DNA of 64,000 nt. It comes from Salinicola halophyticus. Lineage in GTDB: Bacteria; Pseudomonadota; Gammaproteobacteria; Pseudomonadales; Halomonadaceae. This document shows, piece by piece, positions 8,524 through 19,212 of the stretch. The stretch lies in the NCBI RefSeq assembly GCF_003206695.1, contig NZ_PZJN01000004.1:167570-231569 (forward strand). Reading direction: 5' to 3'. The notes below the pieces were generated by a model. It was not told where the DNA came from and did not search any database. It saw only the letters and a list, made by a program, of their open reading frames with translations. Positions within the stretch are counted from its first letter, which is position 1; every line of letters begins with the position of its first letter. Made by a program: the position numbers and the translations under genes.

Positions 8524-10464
8524 ATGCTGCAGAACAACTCTCTTCTAGCCCAGCTGAAGCAAAATATCCGGGCCAACACTCCCCGTGTCCAGGGCACCGT
8601 CAAGGCCACCGACAAGGGGTTCGGTTTCCTCGAAGCCGAAGATGGCACGTCCTATTTCATTCCGCCTCCCGCCATGAAGCAGGTCGTTCATGGTGATCGC
8701 ATCGAAGCGGTGATCAAGGAGGATGGCGACAAGAAACAGGCCGATCCGGAAAGCTTGATCGAAGCCTCGCTGGACCGCTTCGTGGCACGCGTGCAGAAAC
8801 GCGACGGCCGGCTGGCCGTGGTTCCCGATCATCCTTCGATCAATCTTTCACTCAAGGCGCGTCTCAAGCGCTCGCTGGAAGAGTCCGACATCGCCGACGG
8901 CGACTGGGTCGTCGCGCGGCTGATCCGCCACCCGCTGCGCCCGGACGATCGCGCGTTCTTTACCCAGATCGACGAGCTGGTGGTCAAGAGTGAGGATCCT
9001 TCCGTGCCCTGGCGGGTCACGCTGGCACGCCACGCGCTCGAACAGGAGTGCCCGCCGGCTGCCGACACCTGGCCGCTGCAGGAAGAAGGTCTGGTCCGCG
9101 AAGACCTCACCGCCGAGCCGTTCTTCACCATCGATGGCGAGAAGACTCGCGACATGGACGACGCGCTGCGCGTCGAAGCGACCGACGACGGCTGGACAAT
9201 GACGGTGGCGATCGCCGATCCCACCGCCTACGTGGACGAGTCCCACCCGGCGGACAAGGAAGCCCGCACGCGCGCCTTCACGGTCTACCTGCCGGGCCAG
9301 AACATCACCATGCTGCCGGAAGCGTTGGCCGATGACCTGTGTTCGCTGAAACCGGACGTCGAGCGTCCGGTACTGGCCTGCCGGCTGCATGTCGGTCGCG
9401 ACGGTACCCTGGGCGAGTATCGCTTCTTCGCCGCCACGATTCGCTCCCACGCGAGGCTGGTGTACGACGCGGTTTCCGACTGGATCGACGGCGAGCCGAA
9501 CGCCGAAGCGCCGGCAGCACCGATCGCCGAGCAGTTGACGGCGCTGGCCGAGCTATCCCGCGCCCGCGCCGCCTGGCGCGAGGCCAACACGTTGGTGTTC
9601 AAGGATCGTCCGGATTACGCGTTCGATCTCGACGATGCCGGTAACGTGCTCGGTATCCGGGTCGAGGAGCGCCGCATCGCCCAGCGCATGATCGAAGAAG
9701 CGATGATCGTCGCCAACGCCTGCTGCGCCGATCTGCTGGCCAAGGAAGTCGGCCACGGCATCTTCAACGTGCATCACGCCTTCGAGCCGGAGAAAATCGA
9801 CCAGGCACTGGAGTTTCTGGCCGCCCAGGAGATCCCGGCAGAGCGCGAGCAGCTTTCCGAACTCCCCCGCTATCGCGAATTTCGCCGGGCGCTGGATGCT
9901 CGCGAAGACGCCTGGCTGGACGTCCGCCTGCGCCGCTTCCAGGGCTACACCAACATGTCGGCTCGTCCCGGACCGCATTTCGGCCTGGGGTTGCCCGCCT
10001 ACGCGACCTGGACATCACCGATCCGCAAGTACGGCGATATGGTCAACCATCGCCTGATCAAGCGCTTCCTGAAGTCGGAAGCGGCTCCCGCCGAGGCCAG
10101 CCAGCAACTGACCGAACAACTGACCGAGCGCCGCCGACTGAACCGAATGGCCGAACGCGACGTCAAAGATTGGCTTTACGTGCGCTATCTGGGCGCCACC
10201 CTCGAGCAGGGTGAGATTTTCGATGCCGACATCATCGACATCCGCCGTGGGGGCATGCGCGTTCGCCTGACGGCCAACGGTGCCACGGCGTTCGTGCCGG
10301 CGCCGATGATTCATAGCGACCGCACCCAGGTGGCCATCGACGACAAGGAAGGCCGTATCCAGATCGCCGGCGAGTTGCGCTACCAGCTAGGCGGCAGTAC
10401 GCGCGTCAAGCTCGTCGAGGCCCGTGAGGCGACCCGCTCGCTGGTGGCAACGCCTGCCGATTGA
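8524..10464 (+). CDS. rnb: Exoribonuclease II
   Basis: 646 aa, close to the 644 aa of E. coli RNase II and alignable with it throughout (MLQNNSLLAQLKQ..., QGTVKATDKGFGFLE). It degrades single-stranded RNA 3' to 5'. Two N-terminal cold-shock domains precede the RNB catalytic domain with TIDGEKTRDMDDAL, supplying Asp204, Asp210, Asp212 and Asp213. A C-terminal S1 domain follows YATWTSPIRKYGDM. The ATG at 8524 is chosen by match to the E. coli N-terminus; the frame is open upstream to 8422, and the ribosome site is poor. A promoter lies at 8458-8487. A hairpin follows the stop. Confidence 0.95.
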   Translation: MLQNNSLLAQLKQNIRANTPRVQGTVKATDKGFGFLEAEDGTSYFIPPPAMKQVVHGDRIEAVIKEDGDKKQADPESLIEASLDRFVARVQKRDGRLAVVPDHPSINLSLKARLKRSLEESDIADGDWVVARLIRHPLRPDDRAFFTQIDELVVKSEDPSVPWRVTLARHALEQECPPAADTWPLQEEGLVREDLTAEPFFTIDGEKTRDMDDALRVEATDDGWTMTVAIADPTAYVDESHPADKEARTRAFTVYLPGQNITMLPEALADDLCSLKPDVERPVLACRLHVGRDGTLGEYRFFAATIRSHARLVYDAVSDWIDGEPNAEAPAAPIAEQLTALAELSRARAAWREANTLVFKDRPDYAFDLDDAGNVLGIRVEERRIAQRMIEEAMIVANACCADLLAKEVGHGIFNVHHAFEPEKIDQALEFLAAQEIPAEREQLSELPRYREFRRALDAREDAWLDVRLRRFQGYTNMSARPGPHFGLGLPAYATWTSPIRKYGDMVNHRLIKRFLKSEAAPAEASQQLTEQLTERRRLNRMAERDVKDWLYVRYLGATLEQGEIFDADIIDIRRGGMRVRLTANGATAFVPAPMIHSDRTQVAIDDKEGRIQIAGELRYQLGGSTRVKLVEAREATRSLVATPAD

Positions 10465-10475
10465 GCGGTATGCAG

Positions 10476-10510
10476 GTCCGTCCGCATTGCCGACAGCCGC
10501 GCGGACGGAC
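10476..10510 (+). terminator. 10-bp stem downstream of rnb
   Basis: Arms gtccgtccgc (10476-10485) and gcggacggac (10501-10510) pair perfectly around a 15-nt loop, 12 bp past the rnb stop. No T-run follows, so it may act as an mRNA 3' stabiliser (RNase II substrates are blocked by such stems) or a weak terminator. Confidence 0.45.
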
Positions 10511-10674
10511 TACCACTATGGTGTGAACGCCCTGCGGCGGTAAGACGATATACTGCAATGTAGTCGGTCATGGATATCGTCGGTCATTGGTATCGCCGGT
10601 CATCGATTCAATCAGTCGTCGCCATTCTCCGAATGGGCCGTACCGACAGGGATGTTTTTAAGAGGAGCGGCGCG

Positions 10675-11808
10675 TTGCATATTGCCGACGTCACGATGTT
10701 CTATGCCCCCGCCAGTGGCGGGGTTCGTACCTATCTCGATGCCAAGCACCGGCGCCTTGCCAAGCTGCCCGGCGTCACCTGCAGCCTGCTGATTCCTGGC
10801 TCGCAGCTCTTCACCCATAACGGCATTCACGAAATTCCGTCACCGCCGCTGCCGTTCAGCCAGGGCTATCGGTTTCCGCTGCGCCGACGCGGCTGGGAGC
10901 GCGAGCTAGTTCGCCTGTCGCCGGATATCATCGAAGCGGGCGATCCCTACGTGACCGGCTGGGCGGCGCTGCGTGCCGGACGCAAGCTCGACGTACCGGT
11001 CGTCGGGTTCTATCACTCCGATCTGCCCAGGCTGATCAGCAATCGGCTGGGTAGCGGCACCGACAAACTGGTGGAGCGCTACGTCTATCAGCTCTACCGT
11101 CGCTTCGATCAGGTGCTGGCACCCAGCCGCGTGATGGCCGAGCGGCTGACACGGCTCGGAATCGAGCGAGTCGCCATCCAGCCGCTGGGCGTTGATCTGG
11201 AGACGTTCCACCCCAGTCGACAGAACGCCGCCATGCGCCAGCGACTGAATCTCGACGACGACACCAAACTGTTGATCTTCGTCGGCCGTGGCTCGCGCGA
11301 AAAGAATCTGCACGATCTGCTGGAAACCGCCCGCCTGCTCGGCAAGGGCTATCACCTGCTGCTGGTCGGCCCCAGCATGCCTACCCAGGTTCCCGACAAC
11401 GTCAGCGTGATCGATCGCTATACGCCGACCGAGGAAGTCGCGAGCTGGCTGGCGTCCAGCGATGCGCTGGTTCACGCCGGCACCCAGGAGACCTTCGGCC
11501 TGGTCGCTCTGGAAGCCATGGCCAGCGGTATTCCCGTGGTCGCCGCCCGGGCGGGCGCGCTGGCCGAAAACGTGCCGCTGGGCTGTGGTCTGTTGAGCGA
11601 GCCGCACTCGCCGGCGGACATGGCGCGCGCCGTGAAAGAGCTGTTCGCCAATCACGACGCCCCGCAAGCCGGACGTCGCGCGCGCCGTTACGTCGAGCGC
11701 AACCACGACTGGGACGTCGTCATCGACGGGCTGCTTTCTCACTACCGCCGGCTGACCAGCGCCACCGAAGGTGCGGGGGAAACCCAGCAGGGCTCTCAGC
11801 ATGGATAA
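10675..11808 (+). CDS. GT4-family glycosyltransferase
   Basis: 377 aa, GT-B fold. N-terminus HIADVTMFYAPASGGVRTYL includes the glycine loop typical of GT4 enzymes. The C-terminal half has IFVGRGSREKN and the EX7E donor-site motif (Glu272, Glu280) in THAGTQETFGLVALEAM. I choose a TTG at 10675 because GAGGAG lies seven nt before it and the conserved N-terminus begins there; the frame is open to 10570 without a site. The 3' end overlaps the DUF2334 gene by 8 bp, making it first of a coupled three-gene set. No signal peptide is seen, so it acts at the cytoplasmic face. The substrate is unknown; a lipid or lipid-linked acceptor is inferred from its membrane-protein partner. Confidence 0.85.
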   Translation: MHIADVTMFYAPASGGVRTYLDAKHRRLAKLPGVTCSLLIPGSQLFTHNGIHEIPSPPLPFSQGYRFPLRRRGWERELVRLSPDIIEAGDPYVTGWAALRAGRKLDVPVVGFYHSDLPRLISNRLGSGTDKLVERYVYQLYRRFDQVLAPSRVMAERLTRLGIERVAIQPLGVDLETFHPSRQNAAMRQRLNLDDDTKLLIFVGRGSREKNLHDLLETARLLGKGYHLLLVGPSMPTQVPDNVSVIDRYTPTEEVASWLASSDALVHAGTQETFGLVALEAMASGIPVVAARAGALAENVPLGCGLLSEPHSPADMARAVKELFANHDAPQAGRRARRYVERNHDWDVVIDGLLSHYRRLTSATEGAGETQQGSQHG

Positions 11809-12616
11809 ACGGCATTTCTCGCTGGTGCTCCACGATATCGCCCCCGAAACCTGGCCGGACTATCGCGGCTTCGTCGAAGCGATCGACCGTCTGGGCGAAC
11901 GACTGGGGCAACGCATCCCGATCACCTGGCTCGTCGTGCCCAATTTTCATGGCCGTGGCGAATGCCGGGAGAGCGATACCCTGCGCCGAGTGCTCGATAC
12001 CCGCCTGGCGCTCGGCGACGAGCTGACGCTGCATGGCTATTACCACCGTGACGATGCGCCGGCGCCGCGTTCGCTGCGCGATTACTACATGCGCCGGATC
12101 TACACCTGGGAGGGCGAGTTCTACGCGCTCGACCGTGACCAGGCGGGCGCCCTGCTCGATGAGGGGTTGGCGCAGTTCGATGCCTGCGGCTGGCCCCATG
12201 GCGGCTTCGTGGCGCCCGCTTGGCTGATGAGCCAGGGCACGCGTCAAGCCCTGCAGGCTCGCCCGTTCAGCTACACCAGCGATCCGCAGCAGCTGTATCG
12301 CCTACCCGGCTTCGCCCCGCTGGAAGCGCCGAGCATCGTCTGGAGCGCGCGCAGCGCCTGGCGACGCGGCATGTCGCGTGTGGTCAGCGCCATTCAGTAT
12401 CGTCGCTTCCAGCACACGCCGCTGCTGCGGCTGGCGCTGCATCCTGTCGACATGCGCTACAAGCCCTCCTACGACTACTGGCTGCAGCTGGTCGAGCACT
12501 TGCTGGAAAACGGTCGCCAACCGTTGACCAAACGGACCTGGCTCGATCATGAGGCGCCCGACCTCGCGACTGACGATCTCGCCAGACAAGCGAACAAGGA
12601 TCGTCCAGCGGCATGA
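11801..12616 (+). CDS. DUF2334 polysaccharide-deacetylase-like protein
   Basis: 271 aa with a NodB-like fold: LVLHDIAPETW (His11, Asp12), LTLHGYYHRD (His78, His82) and a C-terminal ALHPVDM. These supply the Asp-His-His metal site expected of de-N-acetylases. No signal peptide is seen, so the enzyme is probably cytoplasmic. The ATG at 11801 lies inside the last codons of the glycosyltransferase; the stop overlaps the next start as ATGA. By position it may deacetylate a sugar added by the upstream glycosyltransferase (inference). DUF2334 members generally lack assigned substrates. Confidence 0.82.
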   Translation: MDKRHFSLVLHDIAPETWPDYRGFVEAIDRLGERLGQRIPITWLVVPNFHGRGECRESDTLRRVLDTRLALGDELTLHGYYHRDDAPAPRSLRDYYMRRIYTWEGEFYALDRDQAGALLDEGLAQFDACGWPHGGFVAPAWLMSQGTRQALQARPFSYTSDPQQLYRLPGFAPLEAPSIVWSARSAWRRGMSRVVSAIQYRRFQHTPLLRLALHPVDMRYKPSYDYWLQLVEHLLENGRQPLTKRTWLDHEAPDLATDDLARQANKDRPAA

Positions 12617-13611
12617 AACGTATTCTGTGGCTGCTGGCACTGGGTCTGGTAGCGGCGCTGGCGATCCCGATTCTGATCGGTGGCGGCGGCATCGTTGCCG
12701 AACTGCGAGGCTTCCCGACTTCGCAACTGCTGCTGATGATGGGCATGATCGTGGTCTGCTGGAATCTCAACGCGCTGCGTCTAAGACTGCTGTTGGCCGG
12801 ACGGGCGGGGAAACTTTCCCAGATCCGTGCCTTTTCGATCGTGATGGCGACGGAATTCGCGATCTGCGCCACGCCTGGCGGCACCGGTGGCCCGTTGACC
12901 CTGCTGGGCCTGCTGGCCCGGCGCGGCATCAGACCGGCTCAGGCATCGGCCATTTTTGCCGTCGATCAGCTCACCGACCTGCTGTTCTTCCTGTCGGGCC
13001 TGATCGGCGTCGCACTCTACGTTCTGATCGAGGCCGTCGACTTGAAACTCGGCTGGCTGGTGGGTTTACCCACGCTGCTGCTGCTCAGCGCGCTCGTCGT
13101 ATTATGGCTGACGCTGACCCATTACACCCGCGTCATGCATATCACCGGCCGCTGGCTGGAGAGACTCAACGTCAAGCGCCGATCGCGCTTCGGCTTCGCC
13201 CGCCGGCTTCTGCATTTTCGCAACTCGCTGATCGAAACCCTGCGGCTACCGCGCTGGCTGTTGCTGAGTGTATTCCTGCTCTGCTGCGCTCATTGGCTGA
13301 TCCGCTACAGCATTCTCTACCTGGTCGTTCAGGGACTGGGGCAGCACATCGACTGGGCCTGGACCTTTCTGGTCCAGATGGTATCGATGGCCGCCGGGCA
13401 GCTGAGCTTTCTACCCGGGGGCGCCGGGGGCGCCGAGTTGACGTCATCCGCTCTACTGACGCCGCTGATCGGTGCACAAAGCGCCGCTGCCGCCGTGCTG
13501 ATCTGGCGTTTCGTCACCTACTATTTCTACCTGCTGGCCGGCTTCCCGATCTTCCTCGCGACCGCCGGAAAGGCATTCCTGCGCATGATCAACAAGCGCA
13601 AACGCGCGTAG
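12613..13611 (+). CDS. Polytopic membrane protein, LPG-synthase-TM/UPF0104 (YbhN-like) family
   Basis: 332 aa with about eight hydrophobic segments. The segment TPGGTGGPLTLLGLLARRGI and the later SFLPGGAGGAEL are the paired glycine-rich signatures of the flippase-like domain of MprF and YbhN-type proteins. There is no synthase domain, so lipid translocation rather than aminoacyl transfer is the plausible role. The ATGA overlap with the DUF2334 stop indicates translational coupling. With the upstream glycosyltransferase and deacetylase it suggests synthesis and translocation of a modified glycolipid. That is inference; YbhN relatives are also found without such partners. Confidence 0.82.
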   Translation: MKRILWLLALGLVAALAIPILIGGGGIVAELRGFPTSQLLLMMGMIVVCWNLNALRLRLLLAGRAGKLSQIRAFSIVMATEFAICATPGGTGGPLTLLGLLARRGIRPAQASAIFAVDQLTDLLFFLSGLIGVALYVLIEAVDLKLGWLVGLPTLLLLSALVVLWLTLTHYTRVMHITGRWLERLNVKRRSRFGFARRLLHFRNSLIETLRLPRWLLLSVFLLCCAHWLIRYSILYLVVQGLGQHIDWAWTFLVQMVSMAAGQLSFLPGGAGGAELTSSALLTPLIGAQSAAAAVLIWRFVTYYFYLLAGFPIFLATAGKAFLRMINKRKRA

Positions 13612-13629
13612 CCGGCGTACCTGGTCGTT

Positions 13630-13671
13630 GTTGCCAATAGCCCGTTGCCGATAGCCGGTTGCCGATAGCCA
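13630..13671. repeat. Three 14-bp tandem units
   Basis: Units at 13630, 13644 and 13658 read gttgcc(a/g)atagcc(c/g/a). Each is itself two related heptads (gttgccg, atagccg), so the period is 7 as in the array at 5267. It lies just past the flippase-like gene. Confidence 0.8.
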
Positions 13672-13691
13672 GGTGCAGACGGTCGACGCTT

Positions 13692-13753
13692 GGCCGTTTC
13701 CGGCACATCCCCTCCTTCATTCGAAGGTCACGAAATGACCGCCCGAAACGGCC
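13692..13753. repeat. Long-range inverted repeat in a convergent gap
   Basis: Arms ggccgtttc (13692-13700) and gaaacggcc (13745-13753) enclose smaller self-complementary pieces (cttcattcgaag near 13714). It lies between the convergent flippase-like gene and sucD and could be a REP-like element or a plus-strand transcript end. Confidence 0.45.
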
Positions 13754-13790
13754 GTCCAAAACGACACCTAAAACGCCGCCTATAACGACA

Positions 13791-13820
13791 ACGGCCCGCC
13801 AGGAAAACCTGACGGGCCGT
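13791..13820 (-). terminator. Terminator of the sdh-suc operon
   Basis: Thirteen-pair stem with one mismatch, arms starting acggcccg (13791) and ending cgggccgt (13820), with a 4-nt loop. It lies 43 bp past the sucD stop and is followed on the minus strand by T-rich stretches. Confidence 0.65.
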
Positions 13821-13862
13821 CGAAGAGACATGACGTCTCGCACTGCCTAGCGCATCACTGAC

Positions 13863-14735
13863 TTACCAGCCGGTGGCAGCTTTCAGTGCATCGCCGATTT
13901 CGGCGAGTGAACGCACGGTCTTGACGCCGGCATCTTCCAGCGCCGCGAATTTCTCGTCCGCAGTGCCCTTGCCGCCGGAAATGATCGCACCGGCATGGCC
14001 CATGCGCTTGCCCGGAGGCGCCGTGACACCCGCGATGTAGGACACCACCGGCTTGGTCACGTTGGCCTTGATGTAGGCTGCCGCTTCCTCTTCGGCGGTA
14101 CCGCCGATTTCACCGATCATCACGATCGCTTCGGTCTGCGGATCCTTTTCGAACATCTCGAGGATGTCGATGAACGTCGAGCCCGGGATCGGATCGCCGC
14201 CGATGCCCACGCAGGTGGACTGGCCGAAGCCATGATCGGTGGTCTGCTTGACCGCTTCATAGGTCAAAGTCCCCGAGCGCGAGACGATACCGACGCGGCC
14301 CGGCTTGTGTATATGACCCGGCATGATGCCGATCTTGGTCTCGCCCGGCGTGATCACGCCCGGGCAGTTCGGGCCGATCAGACGCACACCCAGCTCGTCG
14401 CACTTGACCTTGACGTCGAGCATGTCCAGCGTCGGAATGCCTTCGGTAATGCAGACGATCAGCTTGATGCCAGCATTGGCGGCTTCGAGGATCGAGTCCT
14501 TGCAGAACGGCGCCGGCACGTAGATGACGGACGCTTCGGCACCAGTCTTCTCGACCGCTTCCTTGACGGTGTTGAACACCGGCAGACCGAGATGTTCCTG
14601 GCCACCCTTGCCCGGCGTGACGCCACCGACCATGTTGGTGCCGTAGGCAATCGCCTGCTCGGAGTGGAAGGTGCCCTGGCCGCCAGTGAAACCCTGGCAA
14701 ATGACCTTGGTGCTCTTGTCGATCAGGATACTCAT
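13863..14735 (-). CDS. sucD: Succinyl-CoA synthetase alpha subunit
   Basis: 290 aa, full length. CoA-binding Rossmann part with [15 protein letters not shown] at the N-terminus, the segment [12 protein letters not shown], and the phosphohistidine loop [17 protein letters not shown]. With SucC it converts succinyl-CoA, ADP (or GDP) and phosphate to succinate, CoA and nucleoside triphosphate. Its ATG shares a base with the sucC stop (TAATG), so the two subunits are translationally coupled. Last gene of the TCA operon, followed by a terminator. Confidence 0.97.
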   Translation of the reverse strand: MSILIDKSTKVICQGFTGGQGTFHSEQAIAYGTNMVGGVTPGKGGQEHLGLPVFNTVKEAVEKTGAEASVIYVPAPFCKDSILEAANAGIKLIVCITEGIPTLDMLDVKVKCDELGVRLIGPNCPGVITPGETKIGIMPGHIHKPGRVGIVSRSGTLTYEAVKQTTDHGFGQSTCVGIGGDPIPGSTFIDILEMFEKDPQTEAIVMIGEIGGTAEEEAAAYIKANVTKPVVSYIAGVTAPPGKRMGHAGAIISGGKGTADEKFAALEDAGVKTVRSLAEIGDALKAATGW

Positions 14736-15901
14736 TACTTGCCCTCCGCCGCTTTGACGACCTGCTGAGCCGCGTCAGTCAGGCTGGTAGCAGCGATGAT
14801 GTTGAGTCCGCTGGAAGCCAGTTTCTCGGCGCCCAGCTCGGCGTTGTTACCTTCCAGACGCACCACGACCGGTACGTTGACGCCGACCTGCTCGACGGCA
14901 CCGATGATGCCCTCGGCGATCATGTCGCAACGTACGATGCCGCCGAAGATATTGACCAGAACGGCCTTGACGTTGGTGTCGGAGAGAATGATCTTGAACG
15001 CTTCCGCCACGCGCTCCTTGGTCGCACCGCCACCGACATCGAGGAAGTTGGCCGGGCTGCCACCGTTGAGGTTGACGATATCCATGGTACCCATGGCCAG
15101 GCCTGCGCCGTTGACCATGCAACCGATGTTACCGTCGAGCGCAACGTAGTTGAGCTCCCATTCCTGGGCATGCGCTTCGCGCTCGTCTTCCTGCGACGGA
15201 TCGCGCATCGCCTGCAGGTCGGGATGACGATACATGGCGTTGGCGTCGAGGTTGATCTTGGCGTCGAGGCAGTGAAGGTTGCCTTCGTCGGTGATCACCA
15301 GCGGGTTGACTTCCAGCAGCGCCAGGTCCTTGTCCAGGAACAGCTTGGAGAGGCCCAGGAAGATCTTGGTGAACTGCTTGATCTGATCCTTGTTCAGGCC
15401 CAGCTGAAACGCCAGTTCGCGCGCCTGGTACGGCTGTGCGCCGACCAGCGGATCGATCTCGGCCTTGAGGATCTTCTCGGGCGTTTCCTCGGCCACTTTC
15501 TCGATTTCGACACCACCTTCGGTGGAGGCCATGAACACGACGCGGCGTGTGGCGCGATCGACTACCGCGCCCAGATACAGCTCGCTGGCGATATCGGTGC
15601 AGTTCTCGACCAGAATCTTGGCAACCGGCTGACCTTTTTCGTCGGTCTGGTAGGTCACCAGATTCTTGCCCAGCCACTGCTCGGCGAACGCCTTGGCGGC
15701 TTCCGGACTTTCGACCAGCTTGACGCCACCGGCCTTGCCGCGACCGCCTGCGTGAACCTGTGCCTTGACGACCCACTTGTCGCCACCGATTTTCTTGCAG
15801 GCCTTTGCGGCTTCATCCGGCGTGTCGACGGCAAAGCCCTTGGACACTGGAAGACCGTAATCGGCAAACAGCTGTTTGCCCTGATACTCGTGAAGGTTCA
15901 T
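14735..15901 (-). CDS. sucC: Succinyl-CoA synthetase beta subunit
   Basis: 388 aa, the standard length. N-terminal ATP-grasp domain begins [19 protein letters not shown] and includes [17 protein letters not shown]; the C-terminal CoA-ligase domain has [17 protein letters not shown] and [11 protein letters not shown]. It carries the nucleotide and succinate sites of the heterotetramer with SucD. The start has only a weak ribosome site. It is separated from lpdA by 116 bp that contain two hairpins, so its level may be set separately from the upstream genes. Confidence 0.97.
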   Translation of the reverse strand: MNLHEYQGKQLFADYGLPVSKGFAVDTPDEAAKACKKIGGDKWVVKAQVHAGGRGKAGGVKLVESPEAAKAFAEQWLGKNLVTYQTDEKGQPVAKILVENCTDIASELYLGAVVDRATRRVVFMASTEGGVEIEKVAEETPEKILKAEIDPLVGAQPYQARELAFQLGLNKDQIKQFTKIFLGLSKLFLDKDLALLEVNPLVITDEGNLHCLDAKINLDANAMYRHPDLQAMRDPSQEDEREAHAQEWELNYVALDGNIGCMVNGAGLAMGTMDIVNLNGGSPANFLDVGGGATKERVAEAFKIILSDTNVKAVLVNIFGGIVRCDMIAEGIIGAVEQVGVNVPVVVRLEGNNAELGAEKLASSGLNIIAATSLTDAAQQVVKAAEGK

Positions 15902-15939
15902 CGATTCATGCCATTAGGTTGCATGTGACTCGAATGGCA

Positions 15940-15990
15940 ACGAGCCGGAAGCCGGCTCGTCACCCCCGTGCCATCCCGGTGGAATGGCAC
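15940..15990 (-). other. Two hairpins between lpdA and sucC
   Basis: First stem acgagccgg (15940-15948) with ccggctcgt (15952-15960), loop aag. Second stem gtgccat (15968-15974) with atggcac (15984-15990), with inner cc/gg pairs. Neither is followed by a T-run on the minus strand, so RNA processing or protection is more likely than termination. Confidence 0.6.
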
Positions 15991-16017
15991 CTAGTGCAAG
16001 AAGCGCGAGAGAACGAC

Positions 16018-17550
<1,533 letters not shown>

Positions 17551-19161
17551 TTAGATGTCCAGCAGCAGACGCGCCGGATCTTCCAGCAACGACTTGATGG
17601 CCACCAGGAACTGGACCGCGTCCTTGCCATCGATCATGCGGTGATCGTAGGAGACGGCGAGATACATCATCGGACGGATCTCAACCTTGCCGTTCACTGC
17701 CATCGGACGTTCCTGGATCTTGTGCATGCCCAGGATCGCGGTCTGCGGCGGATTCAGGATCGGCGTCGACATCAGCGAACCGAAGATGCCGCCGTTGGTG
17801 ATGGTAAACGTGCCACCCTGCATGTCTTCGATGCCGAGCTTGCCTTGCTTGCCACGCTGACCGAAATCGCCGATCGCCTTCTCGACATCGGCCAGCTTCA
17901 TGCTGTCGGTGTCACGCAGCACCGGCACGACCAGACCTCGCGGCGTGGAAACGGCAACGCCGATATCCTGATAGCCGTGATAGACGATATCGGTGCCGTC
18001 GATGGAGGCGTTGACGTCCGGGAAGCGCTTGAGCGCCTCGGTCGCCGCCTTGACGAAAAAGCCCATGAAGCCGAGCTTGACGTCGTGCGCCTTGAGGAAG
18101 GTGTCCTTGTATTCGCTGCGCAGCGCCATCACCGCGCTCATGTCCACCTCGTTGTAGGTAGTGAGCATGGCGGCGGTCTGCTGAGCCTGGACCAGACGCT
18201 TGGCGATGGTCTGGCGCAGACGGCTCATCGGCACGCGCTGTTCGGGACGCTCGCCCTCGACCGCCGGCGCAGCCGCCGCTTTCGGAGCAGACGCTGCCGG
18301 CTTGGCGGATTTCTTCGCCGAGCCGTCGTCGATCGCCTTCTGCACGTCTTCCTTCAGCACGCGACCGCCCTTGCCGGTCCCCTCGAGCTTGCTGACGTCG
18401 AGATCGTTCTCGGCCGCCATCTTGCGCGCGGCCGGGGCCAGAATCTTGCCGTCGACCTTGGCGTCCTGCTCGCCTTCGGCGGCTGATGCCTGGTCCTGGT
18501 CGCCGGCGGATTCGGCGGAAGCACTGCTGTCGTTGTCACCACCGGCACCTTCTCCACCGGCACCTTCGGAGAACACGGCCAGCAGCGCTTCGGATTCGAC
18601 GACCTCGCCTTCTTCGACCTTGATCTCGGCGAGCGCGCCGTCAGCCGGTGCAACGACTTCGAGCACGACCTTATCGGTCTCGATTTCGGCCAGCACTTCA
18701 TCGCGCTTGACCGCTTCGCCGACCTTCTTGTTCCAGCTGGCGACGGTGCCTTCCTGAACGGATTCAGGGAAGCTCGGCGCCTTGACCTCATGACTCTTGC
18801 CGGAGGCCGCAGGCTTATCCTTGGCAGCCGGCTTCTCTTCATTCGCCGATTGGCCCTTGTCTTCCGACTCGGCTTCGCCCTTGGCATCGGCTGAGGGCTT
18901 GTCCTCGCTCTTGCCGCCTTCGGAAGCCGCGCCGAGGACGCCCAGCACCTGCTCGGACTCGCAGGTATTGCCTTCCTCGATCTTGATCTCGGAGAGCGTG
19001 CCCGCCTCGGGCGCCACCACTTCGAGAACGACCTTGTCGGTTTCGATCTCGACGATCAGTTCATCGCGCTCGACGCTATCACCCACTTTCTTGTGCCAGG
19101 TGGCGACCGTTCCCTCGGCAACGGATTCGGGAAAAGTCGGCGCTTTGATATCAGTAGCCAT
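17551..19161 (-). CDS. sucB: 2-oxoglutarate dehydrogenase E2 (succinyltransferase) with two lipoyl domains
   Basis: 536 aa, against about 400 in E. coli, because the lipoyl domain is duplicated. Lipoyl domain 1 (1-75, lipoyl-Lys43 in [11 protein letters not shown]) and domain 2 (125-198, Lys164 in the same motif) are separated by an Ala/Lys/Glu/Asp-rich linker. A second acidic linker leads to the subunit-binding domain (about 238-275, [15 protein letters not shown]) and the catalytic domain, with His507 and Asp511 in SYDHRMIDG. It transfers succinyl from SucA to CoA. Both lipoyl lysines are intact. Placement after sucA and before lpdA supports SucB rather than AceF. Confidence 0.95.
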   Translation of the reverse strand: MATDIKAPTFPESVAEGTVATWHKKVGDSVERDELIVEIETDKVVLEVVAPEAGTLSEIKIEEGNTCESEQVLGVLGAASEGGKSEDKPSADAKGEAESEDKGQSANEEKPAAKDKPAASGKSHEVKAPSFPESVQEGTVASWNKKVGEAVKRDEVLAEIETDKVVLEVVAPADGALAEIKVEEGEVVESEALLAVFSEGAGGEGAGGDNDSSASAESAGDQDQASAAEGEQDAKVDGKILAPAARKMAAENDLDVSKLEGTGKGGRVLKEDVQKAIDDGSAKKSAKPAASAPKAAAAPAVEGERPEQRVPMSRLRQTIAKRLVQAQQTAAMLTTYNEVDMSAVMALRSEYKDTFLKAHDVKLGFMGFFVKAATEALKRFPDVNASIDGTDIVYHGYQDIGVAVSTPRGLVVPVLRDTDSMKLADVEKAIGDFGQRGKQGKLGIEDMQGGTFTITNGGIFGSLMSTPILNPPQTAILGMHKIQERPMAVNGKVEIRPMMYLAVSYDHRMIDGKDAVQFLVAIKSLLEDPARLLLDI

Positions 19162-19212
19162 GTCGTATCCTTAGTCTCTTTTCTCTCGCGCCTGTCTCAG
19201 CGGCAAGGCGCC

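Noticed and set aside
12549-13640. Arg-rich 363-codon frame overlapping the flippase-like gene
   Set aside because: Same strand but another frame of a gene with clear membrane segments and family signatures; the product is low-complexity and basic.
13630-13671. Possible CRISPR-like array
   Set aside because: Units are contiguous 14-mers without spacers, so a simple tandem repeat.
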